This document shows, piece after piece, positions 42,556 to 53,194 of a DNA stretch of 64,000 nucleotides. Position numbers and translations under genes: made by a program. The stretch is from Rhizomucor pusillus (lineage: Eukaryota > Mucoromycota > Mucoromycetes > Mucorales > Lichtheimiaceae): assembly GCA_900175165.2 (NCBI GenBank), contig FWWN02000220.1, positions 1 to 64,000 on the forward strand, in the 5' to 3' direction. A model generated the notes under the pieces. That model ran no database searches. It was not told the DNA's origin and was given only the letters and a program-made list of their open reading frames with translations. The number at the start of each line of letters is the position of its first letter. Positions within the stretch are counted from its first letter, which is position 1.

Positions 42556-44450
42556 ATGTCTACCGCTACGATCAGTCACACCACCTTGGCTACCACGTTG
42601 AAATATGCCCAGAGGAACTGGGGCCTCCTAACATGGACGATTCTCGGTCTTATTTACCATGACCGCGCCCTCTTTGATAAAAAGCGCCCTGATATCTACC
42701 AAGACCCTGGCTGGCCCATTCTTGGCAATATACCTGACATTCTAGCCTGGGTGCCATATTTCCATGAGTTTGGCCACGATGTCTTTACTCGAATGGATGA
42801 GCTTACTGTGTAAGTTAACTAATACCACACCACGCTCTACTAGCAAGAATGCTAATACATACGGATTTATACATAAATCTAGTGCAATGAGCGTTTGCGT
42901 CGTTCCAAAGTATATTGTTACAATCAACCCAAAGAATGTTGAGCATCTGCTCAAGAGTAGGTTGCCAAACTCGAACTCATTCAAAAGAACTTTATCTCAT
43001 AGACGCAATTCGATCTCTTTGAAAAGATAATTTTGAAAACTACATCAAGGGTCCCGAATTCCACAGCGCTCTCGGTGACCTCTTTGGCAATGGTATTTTC
43101 AACGCTAATGGTGAAGAGTGGAAGTACCAGCGCAAGACAGCAAGTCTTGTCTTTAATGTCAAAAATTTCAGAGATCATTTCACAGAGTGAGTTCATTATC
43201 TCGGCCAAGAAATTCTTGTCTGCTAACACACGATCGCCGCGCCTCAAGCGTTTTTGTACAAGAAATTGACTACATGTCAAAGCATATTCTTGACAAGGCT
43301 GCTGACGAGTGTCATGTCATTGACTTTCACGACTTGATGTACAAGTTCACACTCGACTCTTTTATTCTGTACGCTGTTCGATCTCTATATCTTTTTTTCC
43401 TCTACATGTTGCTAACACGCTTTTTTTTCCTTAGTCTTGGTTTTGGTGTACACCTTAACGCTTTGAAGCAGAAGGAAAAGGTGCCCTTCGCCGAAGCTTT
43501 CGATCAAGCACAAAAGAATACCTTCCTACGATTCATCAATCCGGTTTGGCCTTTAAGTGACAAGCTCTTGAAACTGATAATGCCCTGGAAACCAAGCATG
43601 GGCGACCATCTCAACGTCGTAGATACCTTCGCACGCGGAGTCATTGAGAAGCGTCGCGAAGAAATCGCTAGCGGTCAACAGTTCCAGGATCTCCTCTCGC
43701 GTTTTATGAACGCCAACAACAACAAGGGCGATCCACTCAGCAACGACGAACTGCGTGACATCGTGCTTAACTTTGTCATTGCCGGTCGCGATACGACAGC
43801 GCAGGCGCTTTCCTGGGCATTTTACATGCTCGCCTGCCATCCTCGCGTCGAGAGAAAATTGTACCAGGAAATCGTCGATAATGTCACGGAAGAGGTCATG
43901 TATGATTCGCCTGCCCTCTTTGAAGTCATCAAGAATATGAAGTATGCTCATGCATTGTAAGTATATATATATATATTATATCTGCTAGCGCTGCTAGCTT
44001 GGAAAACTAATTCTTAAAACCATCAGCTTCTATGAAGTTCTGCGCCTATATCCATCTGTCCCTCTCAACATGAAATATGCTCTCAACGATGACTTGTGGC
44101 CGGATGGTACACATATCCGCAAAGGCGACTATATCCTGTGGTCACCGTTCGCACAAGGTCGCTCTGAAAAAGTCTGGGGACCTGACGCTCGTGAATTCAA
44201 GCCAGAGCGCTGGATTACTCCCGAAGGAGAACTGCGACGCGAGTCCCAAGGACAATGGCCAGCTTTCCATGCTGGTCCTCGCGTCTGCCTTGGTCAGCAC
44301 CTAGCTACACTTGAAGCACTGGTTGCAATCATCTTTCTGCTCAAACGATACACATTTGGCCTCGTACCAGGACAAGAAGTCACTTATCAGGTCTCGCTCA
44401 CGTTGCCTATGAAATATGGCATGAAAGTTACAGTTGAAAAACGGAAATAG
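42556..44450 (+). CDS. Microsomal cytochrome P450 (CYP4/CYP52-like clan)
   Basis: Six exons (42556-42809, 42883-42956, 43027-43186, 43249-43368, 43435-43956, 44027-44450) encode 517 residues. An N-terminal membrane helix (NWGLLTWTILGLIYH) and the Pro-rich GWPILGN turn lead into the fold. The C-helix is WKYQRKTAS, the I-helix oxygen motif is AGRDTTAQ, the K-helix ExxR is EVLR, the region before the heme is FKPERW, and the heme loop is FHAGPRVCLGQHLA with the ligand Cys. The sequence is closest in feel to fungal fatty-acid or alkane hydroxylases and to the Mucoromycota CYP509 group. The substrate is unknown; the partner reductase is not in the window. An in-frame ATG at 42487 was not used because it falls before the likely transcription start. 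Confidence 0.9.
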
Positions 44451-44901
44451 GAAACACAATCGGTATTGATCTACTTTCGTACCTTTTTCCCTCCCCACCC
44501 CCATCCTCGCCAACAATCAATCTCTCCCCACTTTTGATCTCTTGTTCTATATACATATGTACCTGGGTCATCAGTATTTGTTCCTGATATTCATCAATCC
44601 CGCCAAACTTAATGTATTTTGTTATTTAAAGAAATGTCTTTTAAAGAAAAACGTCAGTGAGTATTGACTGTAAAATAAATGAATTATAGTTTTTATAAGT
44701 CTATCTACATTATTTACAATGTCAGTCGCGAAGAGTACATATTCGACTAGTGCACGGCAAAGATTCATGTTACGTTCATAAACGTGATCACTTGTCCTGG
44801 TTAGCTCTGGCGGAACTGCTCGCTTGGGTGAAGCTGACCCAAAAATGGATTGGAAACAATGCATCTGTGTCACCCTGCAACTTTTTCCTTTCATTTGTAG
44901 A
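44451..44901. other. Intergenic region between P450 and AP-2 sigma genes
   Basis: It comprises the 3' flank of the P450 gene and the promoter and leader of the AP-2 sigma gene. Short frames on both strands show no feature. Confidence 0.4.
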
Positions 44902-45532
44902 ATGGTACAGCAAAGATAACTGTCAGCTCGTCTCAATGCAAGTCTAATCCGATTTGACTGTATACAGATTCGATTCATTCTTGTGCAGAATCGCCAAGGC
45001 AAGACCAGGTTGGCAAAGTGGTATGTGCCGTTCGAGGATGATGAAAAGATCAAGCTCAAGGGCGAGGTGCATCGACTCATTGCACCGCGGGATCAAAAGC
45101 ATCAAAGCAATTTTATCGAGGTAAAACGAGAGTAGAGCTATGGTTCGAAAAGGATAGAATATTGACGTTATGTGTGTATCTACAGTTTCGAAACTACAAG
45201 ATCGTCTATCGACGATATGCCGGTCTCTTCTTTTGCGTATGCGTCGATACGAACGACAACGAACTCGCCTACCTAGAAGCTATACACTTTTTCGTTGAAG
45301 TTCTCGATGCTTTCTTTGGCAATGTATGCGAATTGGATCTCGTATTCAACTTTTACAAGGTAATCGTTTGGTATATTCCACGCTTTTCCATTTCTTTTAA
45401 ATCAATACCTCTTTTCGAAAAAAAACCCAGGTCTATGCTATCCTCGACGAAGTCTTTCTAGCTGGTGAAGTGGAAGAAACAAGTAAAAACATTGTGCTTA
45501 CTCGACTGGACCATTTGGATAAATTAGAATAA
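44902..45532 (+). CDS. APS2: AP-2 clathrin adaptor sigma subunit
   Basis: Four exons (44902-44904, 44968-45120, 45186-45359, 45431-45532) give 143 residues. The first coding exon is just the ATG. The next exon begins [19 protein letters not shown], the invariant start of sigma-2. [47 protein letters not shown] and [11 protein letters not shown] complete the longin-type fold of the small adaptin. Sigma-2 is part of AP-2 at the plasma membrane and binds dileucine cargo signals. Length and sequence match fungal and animal orthologues closely. No other ATG in phase lies nearby, so the one-codon exon is required by the model. Confidence 0.93.
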
Positions 45533-45896
45533 GTATACCCGGCAATCAACACCTTTTCTCCTCCTCTTTTTATCAATCTCTGTACTGCATACATTTACAT
45601 TCGTACAAGAAGGATCTTCTTAAAAAGACGTTACAGATATTAACTTGAAGTTGCGATTACTTTACTCATGTTTGTGTATGCTATACACTGCGACTTCTTT
45701 TCCTTGCATCTGATAAGTGTTGTAAGCTTCTCTCATAGATAACGCTGGAATCAGGGTACATCTAGGACACAGGCCTTTTTGTGGATAAGGAATACCATGA
45801 TTTCTTAGTATGTAAAGCATATAACTAGATTTTACAACTTTCATTGCACAGCTAATTTCGAGCACCACACCTTCTCCTTCCTTCTCACATGCTCCT
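45533..45896. other. Convergent intergenic region between APS2 and TUP1
   Basis: Both genes end into this interval. It contains only AT-rich 3' flanks; a minus-strand frame extending from TUP1 is out of the model. Confidence 0.4.
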
Positions 45897-48054
45897 TTAC
45901 AAATGTTCATACGTCCAAATCCTGGCACGGCTATCGCCGGAACCTGTTGCAAAGAGAGGTCGCCGTCCTGGACTAGCCGCCACGGAAATTACTACATCGA
46001 TGCAGTTACTGACAAGTCCAATTGTGTAAGCAATTCACACAGTAAACTTGCCTGAATTCTTGTGTCCCTGCAGTATCAATTGCGTTTGTCCTGTCTTCAT
46101 ATCCCAGAACTGCACTCCACGATCTTTTGAGCCAGATATGATCCACTTGTTATCAGGCGTGGTAGCAACCGATAATACAAAATCCTTTTCGAGATGCGGT
46201 GTCACCATCGCTGGGTTGTAAAACCTCTTTCAGCCTAATTCTTACCTTGTGGCCTGTCAAAGTATGAATGCAAAGGTTTCTTTCGCCATATCCTTTAGAG
46301 CTGATATCCCAGATGCGCAACGCCTTGTCCAAGCTGCCGCTCACCAACTTTTGAGCATCCGGTGTAAAGGTAACTGAATACACGCTGTCCTTGTGCCCTC
46401 GAAGCTTTGCAACTTCCTGCGCTGTTTGTAGATCCCACACTCTAACCATCGTATCCAAACTTCCCGCGGCCACCAGCCGATCATCTGGAGATATCGCCAC
46501 ACTCGTAATACCTGGATCCTTTGGTTCTGGATCCCGTATCCTCAATACATGAATGGGGACTTGCTGCGCCCAATCCCATATTCGTACAGACCGATCACCC
46601 GAGCCCGACACTAGAAGACGACCATTGTGACTGAACTCCAACGAATAAATGTCCTGCTCGTGGCCTCTCAAGACTCGTGTGACCTTTCCTTTGGCTATAT
46701 CCCATATCTGAAAAGCACATATATAAGTAAATCACTTGCTTCAAAAAAAAAAGTACTCACGCGTATGAGCTTATCTTCTGCGCCGGTCGCCAAGTAGACA
46801 CCATCAGGGCTGAAACTAACGGATCTAATATAGCGATCGCCTTCCCCATCCGCACTGCTGTCCTGCAAAACACTAAAAAGGAAAAACCAAGTTCAAGTAC
46901 AAACCCTTCAAAAGCCTGCAACCTGAACTTACGCAACTCTATCTCCTGTACTCATTGCGAATATAAAGGTAACTTTGTTGCCTCCTGCAGCAAGGTACTG
47001 ACCGTCTGCGCTAAACTTTACACAACAGACCACACTTGGAAGCTCAAAGGTATGCAAAAGATCGATTTTCAACCGACGCGGTACTTTTGGGTTGAATCTA
47101 CAAGCGTATAAATTTAAACATGGTTTTCGATATTTCAAATCGATACCTTTACTTACAGCGCAAACCAATCATGACCATCAACTTTCATGGCGGCCGGCAC
47201 GTTCTCAGGATCCATCTCTCCATAACCAGCTGGTTGCGATGGAGTGCTCGGCGGTGGAGGGCCAAAGCTAGAAGGACTTCGACCGACTATATATGCATGT
47301 AAGTGTACGTACAAAATATATGCTCATGATCACACGTACTCGAGGATGCAGTCGAGTTCGGTGGCAAAGATGCTTCACGAGTGGCATATGGATGGCCTGA
47401 TGCTGACACAGGTGGAGGTAGGCTACCAGGTGGTACGGCGTGCGGCGCAGATGGAGTATATCCAGCGTGCTGGAACTTGGCATTCACTGTTTCGTACTTT
47501 ACGTGTGACGGTTGATCTTTTCCAAAAAGATGAAAGAAAAAAAGATGTCAACAATAATCAAACCAAATAGAAAAACGAAGAAACTACCTGCTGCAGAGAG
47601 AGGATGTGGCGGCAAGGGTGCACCATGTTGAATCTAGACAATGGTTCAGTTGACGGAGATTTGATAAGATATGACCATTTACATACTTGATCTATTTGCT
47701 GTCGAAGTCGTGCAATCTCATCTTCATATCTAGAGAAAAATGGTTACGCTTCCTTACTCCCAACGCGTCACTCCATCGTCGCTTACTGTTTCTTTAGCAT
47801 CATTTGAGAGCGTTCCAATTCGTGGAAGGTTTGCTGAAATAAGGATATTTCCTGGATTTGGCTGTTCACTATTCTCTTGATGTTTAGAACCTTCTACCCC
47901 CCCCCCCGCGCTTTGGAGCGTAAAAATATGCCTTACTTGCTAGCTCGCATTCATCGCGCTGGCTCTTAACCAAGCCAGCTTCCTGTGCCAGTTGCTCATA
48001 CTCAGCTCGCACTGCGTCGAGCAGGTCATTTAGACGAGATCGTTGATTGTACAT
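45897..48054 (-). CDS. TUP1: Tup1-like general transcriptional corepressor, WD40
   Basis: Eleven exons encode 521 residues: 48054-47941, 47875-47787, 47729-47687, 47633-47588, 47516-47340, 47286-47157, 47097-46933, 46872-46761, 46707-46246, 46184-46052, 45991-45897. The N-terminus ([20 protein letters not shown]) is the Tup1 tetramerisation helix that binds Ssn6. A Pro/Ser-rich linker follows. Then comes [17 protein letters not shown], which precedes seven WD repeats (VRIWDWA, VRVWDLQ, LRIWDIS, VQFWDMK, ARIWTYE). Tup1-Ssn6 represses many genes in the nucleus. The last intron (45992-46051) requires a GC donor (AG|GCAAGT). The first intron also seems to need one (TA|GCAAGT) and contains a run of about ten C residues. 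The start was set at the conserved Met; the frame is open upstream to another ATG. Confidence 0.9.
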
Positions 48055-48332
48055 GTCTGTCGCAAACATTAGCAAGATCTGAAGCCGTGAAGTTGCGGTT
48101 GAGTCTTACAGATGGCTCAGACGGTGACTGTACTAGGAGCGCCGAGCAGGCGACTAGGTAATTGAGAGACGGCTGTGACCAGAAGGGAGACAGAGAGCCA
48201 GAAGAAAGGCGCAGAAAAAATGCGGGCTGTGTGATGATGCCGCTTCTTTCCAGACGCATTGCTCCTCCGCATTAGGCAATTTGAAAGAATTTCCAAAGAA
48301 GACCAACCCGTGCGTTGTGCCGGCCGTCGGAA
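48055..48332. promoter_or_regulatory. Shared divergent promoter of TUP1 and the MMADHC-like gene
   Basis: Only about 280 bases separate the two coding starts, which point away from each other, so both promoters and leaders must lie here. I see no clear TATA box. Confidence 0.5.
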
Positions 48333-49086
48333 ATGACCCTCGGTCTGGCGGTGGTGCTGTCGACGTTTGACATCTTGTCAACTGGAATGCCTGCTACCCT
48401 ACCGCACCAAAACCCTACACACACAACCAAGCAGCCAGACGCAAAAAAGACACAATGTCTAGTCGATCCAACTCGATTTAAGTTCAAAAACTCTGAATTT
48501 GAATACTCTGTGTATTCTCCTTCTCATCGCATTCTGCGAGAGATCACGTCAGTCTTCCCGGATCTCTCAATACGGCAACGGAAGAATCTGCTCATTGTGC
48601 CGGTGATTCAACGCTGCGAGCACGACATGGTTGGGGCAACGCCAGAAATTAACAAGGAACGAGATGATAAGCTCGAACTTGTATGAAGCAAAATCGTAAC
48701 TGTATGATACGCCAAATTGATTGACAAGCAATTCTAGTTTATAAATTGGGGCAATCGCATCGTTGAACGGCTCGCTTCCGTGGGTATGTGGGCGGATATC
48801 ACTGATCCAGCATCTGGATTTCCGGTAATTTTTCATCCATATCGAAAAAGATCTTTGCCATCTCTTTTAACAAATTTTGGTCCAGATCCACAGTGCAGCC
48901 GGCCCAACACCCTACCCCGATGTTCAGGCGACACAGGCTCTGACGCGATATGACGTACAGAATGTAGGATGCTGTCATATCTTACTGCATCCTGCTTGGA
49001 AAAGCAAAATATATCCGACTACACTGTTTACCACAGCGCCCGCAGACATCCTGGTCAAAGTGATTGACGAAATCGCGTCTCAGTAA
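48333..49086 (+). CDS. MMADHC (cblD)-like cobalamin trafficking protein
   Basis: Three exons (48333-48680, 48738-48824, 48886-49086) give 211 residues. After about 55 variable residues comes FKFKNSEFEYSVYSPSH, then LREITSVFPDL, LLIVPVIQRCEHDMVGAT, WADITDPASGFPI, YDVQNVGCCHILLHPAWKSK and TLFTTAPADI. These match the C-terminal domain of the MMADHC family (human DDLGCCKVIRH and SIFTNATPD regions). In animals MMADHC works with MMACHC to send cobalamin to methionine synthase and methylmalonyl-CoA mutase. Dikarya generally lack cobalamin use, so a homologue fits an early-diverging fungus. Fungal members could have another role. The start at 48333 is the first in-frame ATG. Confidence 0.8.
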
Positions 49087-49235
49087 TAACGTCGTATGCC
49101 TTTTTTTTTCAACTAGACTCGTAGATTAAAAAGTTGAATATGTAAGTATACTAGATCCGAATTATATTGTTAATATGAACTAGATCTATATAATATTTGC
49201 TGCTTGTAAATGGATTGGTATGGGGCTCTAGTCGG

Positions 49236-50276
49236 CTAGACCGATCCACCGTCCCAGAGATGCATAACGTGATCGTAAAAGGAGCATGAAGCAACAAAGT
49301 TAGGGTGCTGGAAGGACCAGTCGGCTCCGTAAGCCATTGATTCATGTTCCAAGAATCCTTTAACAATGCTAGCATTATCCGTATCGATGACAAAAGCTCC
49401 AGCATGCATAGAAGCTGATAACAAGCGATTGCTACGCGTTGGGTGCCACTTGAGTCGCCAGATACCTCCACCGGGTGTGTGATTTTCTGACAAAGGTCTC
49501 GTCATTGATCTAGTATCCCATATATGGATATGCTCATCGTAGCTGCCTGTCGCAAGCACATGCTCTTGATGCGGTGAAGACTGGATCGCAGTGACTCCCA
49601 TAGTGTACTGTCGCCGGTTGGTGAATATATTCTGCCCTGATCGAGCATCCCAACCTTTGAATATGCAATCGTCTGCACCCGAGTATATAACATTGGTATC
49701 CCAGTAGTTGTATCCTACAATCCATGCCTCCAGATCGTGGGCCAGCCATTGTCTCTCTATGAGCCAGGCAGATTCATTTGCTCGTAACAAGGATAAGCGA
49801 CCATTGGAGTGTGATATTGCAAGACTGTAGCTGTGAGCTACATCCCTGTGTACTCGACTTGCCCAATCGAGTGACAAGTTCAGGATCCTATGATCCTCGA
49901 CGACTTGGATGTGTTCGTATTCTTCCAGTACGTTTTCTGACGTAAGACCGTAGAGCTTAAGACCACCGATAGAATCTACAACACCGAGAACTTGACGATC
50001 GTCAACTAAAGCATGATTCCACTTCATATCCAGGATAGCTGGAGTCTCGATCGTTTGCAATCGTTCGAGTGGTTTCGAACCATAGGGATCAACTTTGTAG
50101 ATATAAAGGCGTCCCTTGCGCACACGCGCGTCGTTTTGCTGTTCTTCCGTCAGTTGATAGGTGCCGCAGGCTAGAATGTCTGCTTGTTCAGAGAATGGGC
50201 AGAATTCGGTCGAGTCTGCACTGTAGACTGTATCTACAGAAGCAATGCTTCGTGCAGTCTGAGCTTCATCAAACAT
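49236..50276 (-). CDS. DPH7: Diphthine methyltransferase-type WD40 protein Dph7
   Basis: One exon encodes 346 residues. The N-terminus SIASVDTVYSADSTEFCPF is the family start. WD repeats follow, with the characteristic VIYSGADDCIFKGWDAR, AIQSSPHQEHVLATGSYDEHI, GGGIWRLKWHP, YGADWSFQ and ASCSFYDHVMHLWD. Dph7 (yeast Rrt2) removes the methyl ester from methylated diphthine on elongation factor 2 so that the last amidation step of diphthamide synthesis can occur. The homology starts soon after Met 50276. An earlier in-frame ATG at 50315 would add 13 hydr­ophobic residues and is less likely. The short gap to MMADHC (49087-49235) is shared 3' flank. Confidence 0.92.
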   Translation of the reverse strand: MFDEAQTARSIASVDTVYSADSTEFCPFSEQADILACGTYQLTEEQQNDARVRKGRLYIYKVDPYGSKPLERLQTIETPAILDMKWNHALVDDRQVLGVVDSIGGLKLYGLTSENVLEEYEHIQVVEDHRILNLSLDWASRVHRDVAHSYSLAISHSNGRLSLLRANESAWLIERQWLAHDLEAWIVGYNYWDTNVIYSGADDCIFKGWDARSGQNIFTNRRQYTMGVTAIQSSPHQEHVLATGSYDEHIHIWDTRSMTRPLSENHTPGGGIWRLKWHPTRSNRLLSASMHAGAFVIDTDNASIVKGFLEHESMAYGADWSFQHPNFVASCSFYDHVMHLWDGGSV

Positions 50277-50366
50277 TACAGGCAAAAGAAGGAAAAATGA
50301 ATTAGCGCGAATCATTATATCAATATATTGGGGTATTGATCACTGGATTATCATAGGAAACAGGTG

Positions 50367-53194
50367 TCAGATCCTTCCCCTATGTAGCTCGTTTTGCAAT
50401 TGATTAACAAGTCTAAAAATGTAGTATATCAGTTTTACGCTCATCGACAACTTAGAGTATTGGACTTACTTTGCCAGCTGTTCGTTTTCTTCCTGCTGAG
50501 CTTGGGACTTGCGGTGCAGTTCGCTCATTTCATGCTCGAATTGATGGAGTTGCGTCTATGGTACAAAATACAAAAATAGGTGGGCAAATTGGGAGTAGAC
50601 AATAAAGGTATGAAATAAGAAAGAATAAATAGTTTAGATCATAAGGGCAAGATACTGGTAGCCCAAAAAAGTCAAAAAGAAATAAAGAGAAGATGAGAAG
50701 AAACATATCGCATGAATAATAGAAACCAATTTCTGCTTCACCTATCACGCACCCTCACCTCCTTCCCCAGCTCCCCCATCCCCACTCTCTTAAATAGGAA
50801 GGATAGAGAAAATAGAACAAGATTTCAAATAAGAAAATTCAACCCACCTCGTAACCTTCAATGCGATGCTCCAAGTTCGACATCTTCTCCTTGGCCTCCG
50901 CTCGTGTCATCTCAAGTTCCTTCTTCTTCGTAGCTGCCAATGCTTTGACGCGATAGGCATAGTCTTCAAGGTCCTTGTCCTTGTTGTCTACAACCTTCTG
51001 ATATTGTTCATGCATAACATGCAGCTCTCTCCGATGTTGCTCCACGATGGAACGTAGTCGTTCCTTTTATAAAAAGATGTCAAAGCGCGCTGCACAGTCC
51101 CTTACTTTTTAGTAATTACCTCGCTCATTTTCTTTGTCGTTTGGTGTAACTCTCGGAATCCCTGCAACTCTTTACGTAATTCTTGCAGTTCTCGTGCCTT
51201 TTCTTGGCCAAGTCGTTGCAGCTGTGTCTCGTGAGATTCTTTGAGTTCATTGATACGGCGCTGGAGATCATCCAAGTCTCGTTGCCTAGATTGCAGTTTT
51301 TGCTCACACATACGGTGTGCATCCACTTCTGATATGGCTGCCGAGGCTGTACTCATGGCCTTTTTGTTTGCTGTGTGGTTTTCCAGACGCGCTGTCGCTG
51401 CTTCCAATGAATTCTGAAGATCTTCGATCTGACCGAGCAGCGATTGGATATGTTGGGCTTGATTGTCGAGCTCATTTTCGTGGTTTTCGCACTTGACTTT
51501 GCATTCTTCCAACTCGTCTTCATATTTAATTTTTAAAGACTCCAGCTCCTTTGCATGCGCCTCTTTCGTGGATGCCAAGTCGGCCATTAATCGATCGATT
51601 TGTTGCTGCGCAGCCTTTTGTTTCTCAAGCCATGCTTCAGCTGTATCGTCATTGCCGCTTACTATGTGATGCATCTCGTCTCGATATTTTTTTTCCATGG
51701 CTTCTGCGGCCAGCTGTGCCTCCCGCTTAAAATCCTCGAATGCTGCTTGTGATTCAAGTAGCTGCCTCTCGAGCTGTCGTAGCTTTGAAACGTCCTGAGA
51801 ATCCTGCATCGTCTTTTCCAGCTCGTCGATGCGTAACTGGAGCTCTTGCACCACCGCATCTTTTACTTTTTTTTCGTTCTCTACAGCTTTTTGTAAATCA
51901 ACCTGCAAAGACACATTGAATAATCTGTATACAACCATAACCGACCAGTATATACCTCGAAGGACGCTTTGAGTTCGCTGGTCTGCTTTTCATGTTCAGC
52001 AGCGAGCTGCGAAAGCTGCTTATCATGCTCTGCTTTCAGAATTTGTATCTCGGCTTGCAGCTTTTTCTCCTGCTCGGAAATAAGCTCGTCCATAGCTTTC
52101 TTGTGTGCAACCGTAAGCTCGGTCTCAACTTGACGGCGAATTTCGAGCTACCGTTGTTATGATCAGAGTCACGTTTGGTTCGAAATACAACAAATCAATA
52201 TTAAACTCTACAAACCTTCAGATCCGTTTGATCTTTCTAAAGAATAGATGGCGTATCAATGCTGTGAAACCTAAAGCCATTCTGTGATCCTGGGATTTAC
52301 TTACTTGTGCTTCAAGTTGCCGCTCTTTTTCCTCGAGTTGCCGTTTCAAGTCTTGGATTTGACGTTGATGCTAAAGATGGTAGTTCCACTCAGATCATTG
52401 TTCCTTTTCTTTCGGGATACATCTTACAGACCTCTTCCGTAGCTTGGTCAATCTTCTCCTTGATCAGATTCTCATCAACATTTTCTGTCACTGGAGTCTT
52501 CTCTGCATCCGCGAGTTTACTCTGCAGCTCTTGCACAAGCTGCTGTTTTCCCTCCAACTCTTTATCCTTGTCTGCAAGCTGTCTCGTCCATCTATTTATC
52601 AGAAACTCTCGATTGCATCGTATCAAATGCTTAGTTTCACACCTGATCTTCCAGTGCTTTGAGCTTGGTTGCTAGCGTCGAGGATGTAGATGGCGACCTG
52701 TCTCCAGCCGGAGAGGATGTACGCTTTTGCTGCGTTGTAGAGTCCTTTCTGAAGAGCGGAGAAGGCGGACCAGACGCTGGAGTTAAGACCAGCGAGCGAC
52801 GTTTGGCTGTTGTAGGCGTAGTAGGTGATGGGGTTGCTGTGGAACGTACACTGGCGCCACGAGCAGCAGCTGGTTGCGACTTTCGAGCTGCCACTGATCC
52901 AGCCGATGAGCTCGTAGATCGCTGGACGGTCGGAGATGCAGGAGCTACTCGGTTGCTAGATGAGGGACCGACCACCGAGAGTGGACGTGGTCTCGTTGCT
53001 GTTGCAGGTGTCTTGCTCGGACGCGCACCTACAGTGTTGGTACGCTTGACGCCGCTTGTCGTCTCAGGTACGACTTTCTTGTTGGCGGCAGTGAGAGCTG
53101 GGCTGACAGTCGCGTTGGGCTTGATGCCGAGCTCTGCAAGCGTCGATCGACGTTTACTAGGTGTAGCCGCTGGTTTGCTTGGATCTGCCGCCAT
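50367..53194 (-). CDS. Long coiled-coil protein with basic Ser/Pro/Thr-rich head
   Basis: Nine exons give 702 residues: 53194-52643, 52578-52432, 52370-52305, 52236-52216, 52147-51956, 51902-51120, 51063-50848, 50555-50470, 50412-50367. The first 180 residues are basic and Ser/Thr/Pro/Ala-rich (MAADPSKPAATPSKRRSTLA), like microtubule- or filament-binding heads. The remaining 500 residues are almost unbroken heptad coiled coil, for example LEELEKTM-, KYEDELEECK- and QRRINELKESH-type runs. Exon 4 is a 21-nt microexon coding KDQTDLK. I recognise no named family; CLIP/Tip1-like or cytoskeletal scaffolds are possible by layout only. All junctions keep frame. The exon 1-2 join (CAG|CTT) was chosen because other acceptors break the frame. 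Confidence 0.75.

Noticed and set aside
50530..50748. 72-codon minus-strand hydrophobic frame between coiled-coil exons
   Set aside because: It falls in an intron of the coiled-coil gene and reflects T-rich sequence.
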